Shown: positions 26,232 to 34,481 of the stretch, piece after piece
Layout: the number at the start of each line of letters is the position of its first letter
How positions within the stretch are numbered: position 1 is the stretch's first letter
Source: Acidicapsa ligni
Lineage (GTDB): Bacteria; Acidobacteriota; Terriglobia; Terriglobales; Acidobacteriaceae
NCBI RefSeq assembly: GCF_025685655.1
Contig: NZ_JAGSYG010000002.1
Location: 124,001-188,000, forward strand
Direction of reading: 5' to 3'
Length of the DNA: 64,000 bases
Position numbers and translations under genes: made by a program
Notes under the pieces: model-generated
Told to the model about the DNA's origin: nothing
Databases searched by the model: none
Seen by the model: only the letters and a program-made list of their open reading frames with translations

Positions 26232-26270
26232 CGGAGAATCGAGGCCAGTATACCCGGCCTCGATTCTCCG
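26232..26270. terminator. Hairpin between the two paralogues
   Basis: 15-bp perfect arms (CGGAGAATCGAGGCC / GGCCTCGATTCTCCG) with a 9-nt loop, 46 bp past the stop of the upstream paralogue. On the minus strand only ATTATCTTT follows. Probably a partial terminator or mRNA stabiliser splitting the operon. Confidence 0.6.
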
Positions 26271-26315
26271 ACGTTAAATTTTGATTGAGATTGTTTACCG
26301 CGTTTACATTTTTGT

Positions 26316-26657
26316 TTAAGCGCAAAAACTGATGGCGTATTGGGTATCGCGCATTTCTTCCCGCTTAATGGGTTGTAAACGAAAGGCATGATCCCCGGCG
26401 GGAATCATTGCGACAGGCGCTGGGCTGGCGGCCAGCTTTCCATTCATACGTTTTGCTTCGAGCCACGAGTCGAGCCGCTCATCATGGATCTCCGGCTCTC
26501 CATCCCAGAATCGTGGATTCAGCGTACACACTATCCGCAAGTGATCTAATTCAAGTTCAACAACCGGCACATCTGGCGGGAAAAGCCGTTGCACATTGCC
26601 GTCTCCGACATGCAACCCCGTCATCCCCGGGCGCATACCTATTGCCTGGACAACCAT
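26316..26657 (-). CDS. Unknown conserved protein in DAP operon, paralogue 1
   Basis: 113 residues from the ATG at 26657, chosen because GAGGTGG stands at the right distance; the frame is open 14 codons further. MTGLHVGDGNVQRLFPPDVPVVELELDHLRIVCTL and FWDGEPEIHDERLDSWLEAKR define the shared core with its neighbour (25573-26049), followed by MIPAGDHAFRLQPI. Small, soluble, without Cys clusters or signal peptide. Together the two genes sit between dapA and dapD. Function not known. Confidence 0.72.
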   Translation of the reverse strand: MVVQAIGMRPGMTGLHVGDGNVQRLFPPDVPVVELELDHLRIVCTLNPRFWDGEPEIHDERLDSWLEAKRMNGKLAASPAPVAMIPAGDHAFRLQPIKREEMRDTQYAISFCA

Positions 26658-26839
26658 AAACCACCTCTGCCTTGGGAAGGTCTGAACAAACCCAGACATT
26701 TATTACGATGCTTGAATCCAGAAAAGAGGCACACATAAGGTGTGTCATTTTATACAGCATTCACGGAAAAATGCGGCGCCGTTTTCGGCGGCGCGAAGGT
26801 AAAGGTTTTCATTTGTTTGAATCCCGTTGTAACTACCTT

Positions 26840-26884
26840 CGCGCTTGTTACAACCGGGCTTGTTACAGCCGCACTGGTTATAAC
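26840..26884. repeat. Three 15-bp direct repeats downstream of dapA
   Basis: CGCGCTTGTTACAAC, CGGGCTTGTTACAGC and CGCACTGGTTATAAC in exact 15-bp register, with a further GTTGTAAC just before (26826-26833). Located 180-220 bp upstream of the first unknown paralogue and 25 bp past the dapA stop. Half-turn-and-a-half spacing could be tandem protein sites, or a simple slippage product. Confidence 0.55.
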
Positions 26885-26908
26885 TCTGCCCTTTGCAAGC
26901 GCTTGTTG

Positions 26909-27835
26909 CTAGAACATTCGCATATCGCCTTCGGGCAACGGGGCATCGCGCAAGAGACCTAACTCTCCTGCAAGCCGCTCCAGACGCTGGCGGGTAGCTC
27001 TTGTCGGCTCTACGAGGGGCAGGCGAACGGTGGATTCGCAGCGCCCCATCAGGTTCAACACGGACTTCACCGGTCCGGGATTAGACTCCCAGAAGTTGGC
27101 TTCGAAGAGACGGGCGTACTTGCGATCAATTGCCCGGGCGAGATGCCAGTCGTTGCGCAGGGCTGCGCGGACCATGCGCGTTATCTCGGTGGGCGCTTCG
27201 TTGGAGGCCACGCTGGCCAGGCCATGCGCGCCGATACCGATGGCTGCAAGAGCCAGATTGTCGTCTCCGCTGAAGATCTTGAATCCCTGGGGCACGGTGT
27301 GGACGAGAGCCGCTACCTGGGATAGCTGTCCACTGGCCTCTTTTACCGCCTGGATGTTTGCTGCTGTCTCGGCAAGGTGGACTACCGTTGCCGGTTCAAG
27401 ATTGACGCCGGTGCGGCCGGGAACGTTGTACAGAACCACGGGTATGGGATGAACAGCGTTCGCGAGGGCGAGGAAGTGCTGATACTGGCCGTCCTGCGAG
27501 GGGCGATTGTAGTACGGATTCGCGGAGAGGATAGCGTCGACGCCACGAATGCGCGCGAGTTTTTCTGCCTTCTTGACCAGGGAGCGGGTGGAGTTGTGGG
27601 TGCATCCAGCCCAGACGGGAACCCGGCCGGCTGCTGCTGAGATCACGATTTGTATGACGTCCAGCCATTCCTCGTCTTCGAGGGTTGCTGCCTCGCCGGT
27701 CGAGCCGCAAGCCATGAGGAAATCGATGCCGGAATCAATCTGCCAGTTCACCAGCGCGCAGAGCGCACGATCGTCGATCGATCCATCGGCCCGAAAGGGC
27801 GTCACTATTGCCGTACCGCAACCTGTAGTTTCCAT
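26909..27835 (-). CDS. dapA: 4-hydroxy-tetrahydrodipicolinate synthase
   Basis: 308 residues from the ATG at 27835, with AGGAA 8 nt upstream. TIM-barrel aldolase of the DapA family: TAIVTPF, CGSTGEAATLEDEEW, the YNVPGRT tyrosine strand and the Schiff-base Lys in IQAVKEASG are intact. It condenses pyruvate with aspartate semialdehyde to 4-hydroxytetrahydrodipicolinate. Upstream comes the methyltransferase gene; the whole block lies on one strand with the other lysine genes. Confidence 0.95.
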   Translation of the reverse strand: METTGCGTAIVTPFRADGSIDDRALCALVNWQIDSGIDFLMACGSTGEAATLEDEEWLDVIQIVISAAAGRVPVWAGCTHNSTRSLVKKAEKLARIRGVDAILSANPYYNRPSQDGQYQHFLALANAVHPIPVVLYNVPGRTGVNLEPATVVHLAETAANIQAVKEASGQLSQVAALVHTVPQGFKIFSGDDNLALAAIGIGAHGLASVASNEAPTEITRMVRAALRNDWHLARAIDRKYARLFEANFWESNPGPVKSVLNLMGRCESTVRLPLVEPTRATRQRLERLAGELGLLRDAPLPEGDMRMF

Positions 27836-28001
27836 CTCTATTTTCCTGTTCCAGCTTCCAGTTTCAGCCATTGCCGCAAGGTGAGTTTACAACGGATGGC
27901 TTCGTCTTCGGTCCAATTGCCGACACGGATTGTGGCGTCTGGGCTGTGCCTGTGTCGGTATCGGAGTGCCCGGTTTCGGCGCAGGGCTGTCATCTCTTGA
28001 T

Positions 28002-28760
28002 TCAAAGGCGTTTGGCTTCTTTATGTTGGCCGGTGAGGCGAAAGATCGAACTGGGTTCCTCGGAAGAAGCCTCGTATTCGCCGTCCGGCTGGTTATTGAG
28101 GATTTCCCGGTCGGCTGCATCATCCTCGGCGGATAGCGGAATGGGGCCAGCCCACAGTCTTGCCCAGCGCTGATTTTTCTCGAACAGGTCTGCGAATTCA
28201 TGGTTCGCGTAGAGCACGTCCAGTTGGCCGGGTCTTCGGGCGAAGCTGCTTTCCATATGCCGGATGAGGGATTTGATCACGGGCTCGCGAAAGGGATTGA
28301 ACATGTACGCCAGGCAGGGAGTGGCAGGGAACTCGAACTCGATGGCGTCCTGGCAGACAATGCGCATCGGGCAGCGAGCCCGCGCGGAGAGATTCCATTT
28401 GTCGATATTTTTCTGGGCGGTTGCAGCCAGAACGGGATTGAGTTCGACGCCGATAACTTCTCGAAAAGGCATTCGCGCCGCCAGCAGCATGGCTCGCCCC
28501 ATGCCTGCGCCGAAGTCGATGAATGTGTAGTCCTGCGACGGGGCAACGAGAGAGGTGGATCGCCAGCGCGCGCACAATTCTCGAAAAACCGAGGGAGCTA
28601 TGCCGTAATATGCGGTGCTGTGCCGGTCGTGAGCGTGCCCGGTTCCGAGGTGGCGTCCGCTGACGAGGCCACTGGTCTGAACGCCATGTTCAACGTCAAA
28701 GGGATGACGAGTGAAGCCATCCTTGATCGTTAGTCCAGGCAGGAGCCGCTTGCGTCCCAT
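28002..28760 (-). CDS. Class I SAM-dependent methyltransferase
   Basis: 252 residues. The SAM-binding motif I reads FIDFGAGMGRAMLLAA, followed by the acidic end of strand 2 in VIGVELNP, so a Rossmann-type methyltransferase is likely. AYYGIAPSVFRELCARW before it and FVFNPF-like (AYMFNPF) strand 4 fit small uncharacterised methyltransferases of the Methyltransf_25/31 type. Substrate unknown. It lies between dapB and dapA on the same strand, with 24 bp to dapB, yet nothing links methylation to DAP synthesis. Confidence 0.8.
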   Translation of the reverse strand: MGRKRLLPGLTIKDGFTRHPFDVEHGVQTSGLVSGRHLGTGHAHDRHSTAYYGIAPSVFRELCARWRSTSLVAPSQDYTFIDFGAGMGRAMLLAARMPFREVIGVELNPVLAATAQKNIDKWNLSARARCPMRIVCQDAIEFEFPATPCLAYMFNPFREPVIKSLIRHMESSFARRPGQLDVLYANHEFADLFEKNQRWARLWAGPIPLSAEDDAADREILNNQPDGEYEASSEEPSSIFRLTGQHKEAKRL

Positions 28761-28784
28761 AGTCGGTACTCCAGCAGTCTCAGA

Positions 28785-29477
28785 CTACAGCTTGTCGCCC
28801 AGAATTTTGTCGACGACTTCGCGGAACTCCCACACGCCATTTTTATCGTGAAGCCACTCCGCCGCGAGCACTGCGCCTTCGGCAAAACCGCGGCGGCTGA
28901 ATGAGTCGTGGCGCAACTCGACCAGGTCGTTTTCGCTGCGGGCCGTGACGGTGTGCAGGCCGGTGGCATCGCCTTCGCGTTTGGATGTAATCTCCACCTT
29001 CGCGTCGGGCTGGGCCGTTTGGATGATCTCTCTCAGAGTGATTGCCGTGCCTGAGGGAGAGTCCAGCTTGGTGGTGTGGTGTATCTCGGCAATGTCAAAG
29101 GTGTAGCCCTGCAGCTTGGCGAGCTCGGCCGTGAGCTTGAAGAGCTTTTGCACGCCGATCGAGTAGTTCGTACCATAGAGCAGAGCACCGTCGCGGCGAA
29201 AGGCCAGAGCTTTCATTTCGCCCAATTGCGCGTACCAGCCGGTCGTTCCGACGACCACGCGTGCGCCGAGAGCGAGGCAGGCACGGATGTTTTCGACCGC
29301 GGCATCGGGCGTTGTGAAATCCAATACGACGTCGATGTTCGCCAGGGTCGGTGCGGTGAGAGCGCTTGCGCCGTGGTTTTCGCGATAGTCCAGTACGCGC
29401 ACGGAGTGGCCGCGCTCTCTCGCTATTTGCGCTACGAGGCTACCTGTCTTGCCTTTGCCTAGAACGAGCAGCAACAT
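28785..29477 (-). CDS. dapB: 4-hydroxy-tetrahydrodipicolinate reductase
   Basis: 230 residues, a short DapB. The nucleotide-binding start is LLVLGKGKTGSLVAQIA, then VLDFTTPDAAVENI and VVGTTGW, and the catalytic region EIHHTTKLDSPSGTAI with H and K of the HHxxKxDxPSGTA signature. It reduces the DapA product to tetrahydrodipicolinate with NAD(P)H. Preceded by lysC (9 bp apart) and followed by the methyltransferase. Confidence 0.95.
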   Translation of the reverse strand: MLLLVLGKGKTGSLVAQIARERGHSVRVLDYRENHGASALTAPTLANIDVVLDFTTPDAAVENIRACLALGARVVVGTTGWYAQLGEMKALAFRRDGALLYGTNYSIGVQKLFKLTAELAKLQGYTFDIAEIHHTTKLDSPSGTAITLREIIQTAQPDAKVEITSKREGDATGLHTVTARSENDLVELRHDSFSRRGFAEGAVLAAEWLHDKNGVWEFREVVDKILGDKL

Positions 29478-29486
29478 ATCTCTCTC

Positions 29487-30938
29487 CTATTGCGCCTGAG
29501 TTGTTGGAACGGTTGGAATCGTTGGTTGCGCTGTAGCCTGGCGAGCCTCGACATCGAAAATCGCGGGGTCGGGATCCTGAAAGAAGGCTGAGTGCAAGGA
29601 TCGCACTGCTTCTTCCACGTCCTCTTCTTCAATCATGAAACTCATGTTGATCTCGCTGGCTCCCTGCGAAATCATGCGCACGTTGACGTGCTTGATGGCG
29701 GTGAAGACCTGCGCGGAGATACCCATCTGGCCGCGAATATCTTCGCCAACCATGCAGACCAGGGCTTTTTGCCCCTCGTACTTCACGTCAGCGAGTTTGC
29801 TTAGATCGTCGGCAATGGCGGGCAGCTTGTCGTTTGAATCCACGGTGAGCGAAACGCTGACTTCGCTGGTCGAGACCATATCCACAGGGCACTGGTGCTT
29901 GTCGAAGATATCGAAGATGGATTTCAGATAGCCGTGGGTCATCAACATACGGCTGGCTACCACGTCGATGATGGTCAGCTTCTTTTTGACTGCGATGCAC
30001 TTGAACGGGCTGCGGCAATGCGGGGCCAGTGAGATGATCCGCGTGCCTTCGTTGGTAGGGTTGCGCGAGTTGAGCACCAGCACCGGAATGTTCTTCCGGA
30101 CTGCGGGAAGGATGGTTGCCGGATGCAGGACCTTGGCGCCGAAGTAGGCCAGCTCCGCAGCCTCTTCAAAGCTGATCACCTTGACCCGCAGTGCGTCGGG
30201 GCAGATTCGGGGGTCAGTGGTCATGATGCCATTGACGTCGGTCCAGATCTCGATGGATTCGGCATGAAGCGCGCCGCCGATCAGCGCGCCGGTAAAGTCC
30301 GAGCCGCCGCGACCGAGGGTGGTTGTAATCCCCGCTTCATTGCTGCCGATAAAGCCGCCCATCACGGGAACTCGTCCAGCCTCAAGATGGGGCCGCACTT
30401 TTTCCGCACAGCGCGCCTCGATCAGCGCGTCCAGCGGAATAGCTTTCTGGAACTGCGAATCGGTGATGATGACTTCGCGGGAATCGATGTGGACTCCGTC
30501 GATGTCGCGCTCTTTGAATGCCTCGGCGATCATGAAGCTGGAGAGGCGTTCGCCATAGCTGACGATGAGGTCGGAGATGCGCGGGGTGAGTTCGAGAATG
30601 GCGGCGAGGCCACGAAGAATCTCGTCGAGCGCGTCGAACTCACGTTCGATTGCGCTCTGTAGTTTGCCGCAACTCTGAGGATCTTTGACCAGGGCGGCAG
30701 CGGTGTCTCGATGACGGCTGCGCAGGCGCGAGCTGATGGCCAGTGCTCCGGTACGATCTCCGCGACTGGCTGCGGCGGCACAGGCCAATAACTGGTCGGT
30801 GACCTTGGACATGGCGCTAACGACGACGACAGGTCGTTTCCCTGCGGCGACTCTTCCGGCTACGATTCCCGCGGTGCGATTGATTGCGGTTGCGTCCTCG
30901 ACGGACGTACCGCCAAACTTCATAACCACCAAACTCAT
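29487..30938 (-). CDS. lysC: Aspartate kinase
   Basis: 483 residues, monofunctional. KFGGTSVEDA at the N-terminus, GRGGSDFTGALI, ELAYFGAKVLHPATI and two C-terminal ACT domains (SVSLTVDSN; ISAQVFTAIKHVNVRMISQGASEINMSF) that usually bind lysine and/or threonine for feedback. It phosphorylates aspartate, the entry into the lysine, threonine and methionine pathway. The start is ATG at 30938; M6 just before KFGG is possible. The C-terminal 20 residues are a Thr/Pro/Gln tail. Confidence 0.95.
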   Translation of the reverse strand: MSLVVMKFGGTSVEDATAINRTAGIVAGRVAAGKRPVVVVSAMSKVTDQLLACAAAASRGDRTGALAISSRLRSRHRDTAAALVKDPQSCGKLQSAIEREFDALDEILRGLAAILELTPRISDLIVSYGERLSSFMIAEAFKERDIDGVHIDSREVIITDSQFQKAIPLDALIEARCAEKVRPHLEAGRVPVMGGFIGSNEAGITTTLGRGGSDFTGALIGGALHAESIEIWTDVNGIMTTDPRICPDALRVKVISFEEAAELAYFGAKVLHPATILPAVRKNIPVLVLNSRNPTNEGTRIISLAPHCRSPFKCIAVKKKLTIIDVVASRMLMTHGYLKSIFDIFDKHQCPVDMVSTSEVSVSLTVDSNDKLPAIADDLSKLADVKYEGQKALVCMVGEDIRGQMGISAQVFTAIKHVNVRMISQGASEINMSFMIEEEDVEEAVRSLHSAFFQDPDPAIFDVEARQATAQPTIPTVPTTQAQ

Positions 30939-30956
30939 CAGGATTATCCCGTTCTT

Positions 30957-32036
30957 CTATGCCTGTGCCGCAGCGGCAACGGCCAGAGGCTCCAACTTGC
31001 CAAGACTCAAGAGCAGCTCAGCATTCACGATAGCGGCCCCGGCTGCTCCGCGGATGGTATTGTGCGAGAGCACAGTGAACTTCCAGTCCAGCAATCCGCA
31101 GGGACGCAGACGGCCCACGGTTGCGGCCATTCCCCTACCACGATTTTTGTCCAGGCGAGGCTGCGGACGATCTTCCGCGGCGACCCACTCGACTGGTTGC
31201 GCGGGCGCGGTAGGCAGATTCTGACCTTGCAGTGGATGGAAGTCTGCCCATGCCGACAGCAGTTCTTCGCGTGTCGCGGGCCTGCTCAACTTGATGGATA
31301 CGCTTTCCGTGTGGCCGTCCTCGACGGGAACGCGGTTGCAGTGCGCGCTCATGCGTGCCGCCAGGGGCACGATGGAGTCGCCTTTGAGGTGGCCGAGGAG
31401 CTTGAGCGTTTCTTCTTCCATCTTCTGTTCTTCGTTCTTGATGAACGGAACCACGTTGCCGAGGATGTCCATCGAGGGCACACCGGGGTAGCCTGCTCCG
31501 CTTACCGCCTGCATGGTGGTGACGAAGATCTGTTCAATGCCAAAGCGTTCCTGAATCGGCTTGAGCGCCATGACCAGCCCGATTGCAGAGCAGTTGGGAT
31601 TGGTCACGATGTAGCCGCCGGATTGCTTGCGCCACGTCTGATCTTCGATCAGGTGCAGGTGCTCGGCGTTGACCTCGGGAATCACCAGCGGCACATTGGG
31701 ATGCATGCGGAAGGCGCTTGAGTTCGAGACGACGGCGCAGCCAGCCGATGCGAACAGCGGCTCCAGATCGCGAGCAATGTCGGTGTCCAGTGCGGCGAAG
31801 ATGATTTTGGGAGCGCCGGCGGGGTCAGCCGGCGAAATAATCATCTTTGCAATGCGCTCCGGACAGGGAGTATCGAGGCGCCATTTGGCCGCGTCCTCAT
31901 ACACTTTGCCGCTGGAGCGGTCGCTGGCCGCAAGCCAGGTGATCTGGAACCAGGGATGGTTCTCCAGAAGCTGAATGAATCGCTGCCCGACCATTCCGGT
32001 CGCGCCTAATATGCCAATTTCTAGCTTGTTTTGCAT
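30957..32036 (-). CDS. asd: Aspartate-semialdehyde dehydrogenase
   Basis: 359 residues. GATGMVGQRFIQLL nucleotide-binding motif, catalytic Cys in IVTNPNCSAIGL, and conserved QAVSGAGYPGV and SAHCNRVPVEDGHTES, the pattern of the archaeal/fungal-like Asd group. It reduces aspartyl phosphate to the semialdehyde used by DapA. First gene of the leftward lysine block; the promoter should lie in the 150 bp upstream, next to the accessory region. Confidence 0.95.
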   Translation of the reverse strand: MQNKLEIGILGATGMVGQRFIQLLENHPWFQITWLAASDRSSGKVYEDAAKWRLDTPCPERIAKMIISPADPAGAPKIIFAALDTDIARDLEPLFASAGCAVVSNSSAFRMHPNVPLVIPEVNAEHLHLIEDQTWRKQSGGYIVTNPNCSAIGLVMALKPIQERFGIEQIFVTTMQAVSGAGYPGVPSMDILGNVVPFIKNEEQKMEEETLKLLGHLKGDSIVPLAARMSAHCNRVPVEDGHTESVSIKLSRPATREELLSAWADFHPLQGQNLPTAPAQPVEWVAAEDRPQPRLDKNRGRGMAATVGRLRPCGLLDWKFTVLSHNTIRGAAGAAIVNAELLLSLGKLEPLAVAAAAQA

Positions 32037-32187
32037 AAGTGTGGACTCTTCAGTGTACAGGAGAGTTGCACCCGCAGGAATGCGGGAGAACGGATCCGCT
32101 TGAATCTACGATCCACTGGCCATTTTTGAGCCACTGTTCGACCGTGATTCGGAAGAAACTTGCAGGCGCGGAATCAAAGATCGCTTC

Positions 32188-32205
32188 CGCTATGCCGACT
32201 TCCCG
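32188..32205. repeat. Diverged repeat core, copy 1 (left border)
   Basis: CGCTATGCCGACTTCCCG followed by TTACTAATC; preceded by GATCGCTTC. Compare copy 5 (43432): CGATAAGCCGACTTATGG then GGACTAATG, preceded by GGTCGCTGG. The GCCGACTT and ACTAAT blocks are identical. This is the most diverged copy and lies 119 bp upstream of the small Cys-rich gene. Confidence 0.4.
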
Positions 32206-32324
32206 TTACTAATCTAATCTGGACCATTCAAGGCCCTAAGCAGCCCCTGTAAAGCAGACAATCAACTCGGCTCGTGCCCTAAACTGGTCGTCAGGGCATG
32301 TTGCAAGCATTCGGAAAGGTTCGT

Positions 32325-32573
32325 ATGAGACACCCAGACCTTGATGCCGCTCACAAGCATTCGAGTCGTCACCGAGCCGAAGTGGAGGCAAGCACAGTCT
32401 GCGGCTGCTTCTATTGCCTGAGCACGTTTCCTCCGACGGCCATCACTGGCTGGATCGATGATGGGCAGACGGCACTTTGCCCCAGATGCCCGGTTGATGC
32501 TGTGCTTGGCTCAGCATCGGGCTTGCCGATCACGAGTGACTTCCTAGAGCGTATGCACAATCGCTGGTTCTGA
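32325..32573 (+). CDS. Small Cys-rich putative zinc-binding protein
   Basis: 82 residues from the ATG at 32325, preceded by GGAAAGG; the frame opens at 32298. The centre is CGCFYCLSTFPPTAITGWIDDG followed by TALCPRCPVDAV, giving CxxC pairs fit for one zinc ion, then LPITSDFLERMHNRWF. I have seen this FYCLxxF...W.D.G.TALCPxC pattern in short 'cytoplasmic protein' entries with no assigned role. It stands alone between two copies of the accessory-region repeat. Confidence 0.7.
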   Translation: MRHPDLDAAHKHSSRHRAEVEASTVCGCFYCLSTFPPTAITGWIDDGQTALCPRCPVDAVLGSASGLPITSDFLERMHNRWF

Positions 32574-32591
32574 GAGCGGGCCAACTACTTC

Positions 32592-32609
32592 CGAGAAGCC
32601 GACTTATAG
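32592..32609. repeat. Accessory-region repeat core, copy 2
   Basis: CGAGAAGCCGACTTATAG followed by TTACCAAGCG, 18 bp after the stop of the Cys-rich gene. 15 of 18 positions equal copy 5 (CGATAAGCCGACTTATGG) or differ by one step; arms are CGAGAAG and CTTATAG around CCGA. Confidence 0.5.
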
Positions 32610-32750
32610 TTACCAAGCGTAGTTACTGAAAACGTAATTTTTCGGAAACGATTAATCCTCAGCGTGATATAGAGGTGCAACCACACATCAATTGCTTAGC
32701 TATCTTTCTGGCATGCCGATGCTGCTGCGCCTGATGTACTATGCGATGGT

Positions 32751-33326
32751 ATGAACCGAGTCAAGATGACAATCCAACTGGCAATCGCGTATTTGGCTTT
32801 GGCCACAGCATCCGTAGCACAAACGGCCGTTTATGGCCACAATGACAAGTATGCACTGCCTGACAGGAGCATGACCCCCGGAGCAGTCAATCCTGCTATC
32901 GTTGGTGATCCATCGGGCAAATCGATCATCGTCCAAGGTGTTGAAGCGAATATTTGTGCCAAGGGATTTACCCCCCATCCATACATGAAAGTGACCGAGA
33001 CCATTAGGAATCAGGTATGCGAAAAATATGCAGGAAAGGGCTGCTCCAATCTGACGAACGGACGAATCAATCGTCTGATTCCGTTGGAAATTGGCGGAAA
33101 CGATACGATTGAAAACCTCTGGTGGCAGCCAGAACCGGATTTTGCCGCGAAGGACGAGACAGACAACAATCTAAAGTCCTTGGTGTGCTCTGGCAAAATC
33201 AGCTTGACCACTGCGCAGGCAACCGTGAAGGCCAATTGGGTCAACAGCATGTGGGTCACCCAATCTTTACGAAAATGTAAGAACTGCACGGTCACGATAG
33301 CGCCGCTAATTAAGACGTCAAAATAA
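32751..33326 (+). CDS. Secreted degenerate HNH-like protein
   Basis: 191 residues, signal peptide at 1-23 (ending SVAQ). The mature protein follows a known secreted family in which MTPGAVNP, an ICAKGFT segment, and DHLIPLELGG...NLWPQP occur in that order. Here the last block reads INRLIPLEIGGNDTIENLWWQPEP, so the Asp-His pair expected at the active site is replaced by Asn-Arg. KSLVCSGKISLTTAQATVKANWV matches the family's C-terminus. Nuclease activity is therefore doubtful; a binding role is possible. Alone between repeat copies 2 and 3. Confidence 0.65.
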   Translation: MNRVKMTIQLAIAYLALATASVAQTAVYGHNDKYALPDRSMTPGAVNPAIVGDPSGKSIIVQGVEANICAKGFTPHPYMKVTETIRNQVCEKYAGKGCSNLTNGRINRLIPLEIGGNDTIENLWWQPEPDFAAKDETDNNLKSLVCSGKISLTTAQATVKANWVNSMWVTQSLRKCKNCTVTIAPLIKTSK

Positions 33327-33677
33327 GAAAGGTATGTGGCCACGCTGCCCAAAACTTGAGCAGCGGAGACGCTTTCAGCAGCAATGGGATTACTCCTCAT
33401 AAACGCTCGTATCGTCATTTGCGGATCGCTGACGACAAGCTGACTTGTCGGGACTAACATACACTCATTCATAAATCTCGAATGTCGTGGCGAGTTCTAA
33501 ATTTGTCTGATTCTTATTGGTTATCAGTTCGATAAGAACATGCCACGCATCGCAACATGACTTTACGGATCGAATCTTTGTACGCGATTCGATTGTGGCG
33601 ATATTCATCAGAGCAATTATGTTGCTGTGATGAAGCTTGCAGTCGTAGCCGCGAAACTACCCAGAGGAGCATTTCGC
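33327..33677. other. Non-coding stretch with repeat copy 3
   Basis: No coding frame supported. It carries the accessory-region repeat at 33395-33460 and, near its right end, the SDR gene's ribosome binding site (AGAGGAG). The part between is AT-rich (AATCTTTGTACGCGATTCG) and should contain the SDR promoter. Confidence 0.45.
33395..33460. repeat. Accessory-region repeat, copy 3, perfect core
   Basis: Begins CCTCATAAACGC, as copies 4 and 6, and ends TCGGGACTAACAT. The core CGACAAG-CTGA-CTTGTCG (33433-33450) has fully complementary 7-bp arms. Relative to the CGATAAG/CTTATCG type, both arms changed together (T to C on the left, A to G on the right), which keeps the pairing. Confidence 0.65.
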
Positions 33678-34445
33678 ATGTCGAAGTCTTTAGAAAACAA
33701 ACTCGCACTTGTAACCGGATCATCACGCGGTATTGGAGCAGCGATCGCTATTCGTCTCGCTGCCGAGGGCGCTTACGTAATCGTCAACTATGCTGCAAGC
33801 CCCAGTCGCGCAGCAGAGGTCGTGGCAGAAATCACCAAGGCCGGCGGCCATGCTGAAGCTGTTGGAGCCGATCTTGGAAGCGCGGATGGCCCAAAGACAC
33901 TCATTGCATCCATCGATAAGGCCTTCGATGGCAAGTTCGATGGTCGGCTCGATGTCCTCGTCAACAATGCCGGTACGGTGGAATTTGGACCGTTTCTGGA
34001 GTCTTCGGATCAGTCCTACGACAAGCATTTCAATCTAAACGTTCGGGCACTCATCGAACTATCCAAAGATGCGGCGAAACGTATGACGAAGTCCGGCTGG
34101 GGGCGCATCATCAACATCGGATCCGCGTTCGGCGAAGCAGCACCTCTTCCGGGCGTAACGCTGTACATCGCTACTAAGTTCGCCGTTCACGGATTTACAC
34201 GCGCCCTGTCACGCGAGCTGGGTTCGACCGGCGTGACTGTCAACGGTGTTCAGCCCGGACCGATCGACACGGAACTCAGCCCTGATGACAATGGCCCTGC
34301 CGCGCAGACGATGAAAAAGCTCACAAGCGTCGGTCGTTTCGGCAAGGCTGAAGAGATTGCTTCTGCCGTGGCCTTCCTTGCCAATCCTGAATCGGCTTTC
34401 ATCAATGGTGAGAATCTTACTGTCGATGGCGGTTGGAACGCCTAG
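33678..34445 (+). CDS. SDR-family oxidoreductase (FabG-like)
   Basis: 255 residues from the ATG at 33678 with AGAGGAG 8 nt upstream (frame open to 33627). TGSSRGIGAAIA, NNAGTVEFG, GSAFGEAAP and YIATK give a full cofactor site and Ser-Tyr-Lys triad; VNGVQPGPIDTELSP and the terminal NGENLTVDGGWNA are typical of classical FabG-like SDRs. Substrate not predictable. It faces a convergent LysR gene across a strong hairpin. Confidence 0.9.
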   Translation: MSKSLENKLALVTGSSRGIGAAIAIRLAAEGAYVIVNYAASPSRAAEVVAEITKAGGHAEAVGADLGSADGPKTLIASIDKAFDGKFDGRLDVLVNNAGTVEFGPFLESSDQSYDKHFNLNVRALIELSKDAAKRMTKSGWGRIINIGSAFGEAAPLPGVTLYIATKFAVHGFTRALSRELGSTGVTVNGVQPGPIDTELSPDDNGPAAQTMKKLTSVGRFGKAEEIASAVAFLANPESAFINGENLTVDGGWNA

Positions 34446-34451
34446 CTTGAT

Positions 34452-34480
34452 GTGCGGCGCGCTCCACGTGCGCGCCGCAC
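34452..34480. terminator. Bidirectional hairpin between SDR and lysR
   Basis: 11-bp perfect GC-rich arms (GTGCGGCGCGC / GCGCGCCGCAC) around a 7-nt loop, in the 36-bp gap between two convergent stop codons. T richness beyond it is weak (TTAGCTTTC). Confidence 0.65.
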
Positions 34481-34481
34481 G

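Noticed and set aside
32037-32187. Coding frame on the minus strand upstream of asd
   Set aside because: About 37 codons without start or family; it overlaps the asd promoter region.
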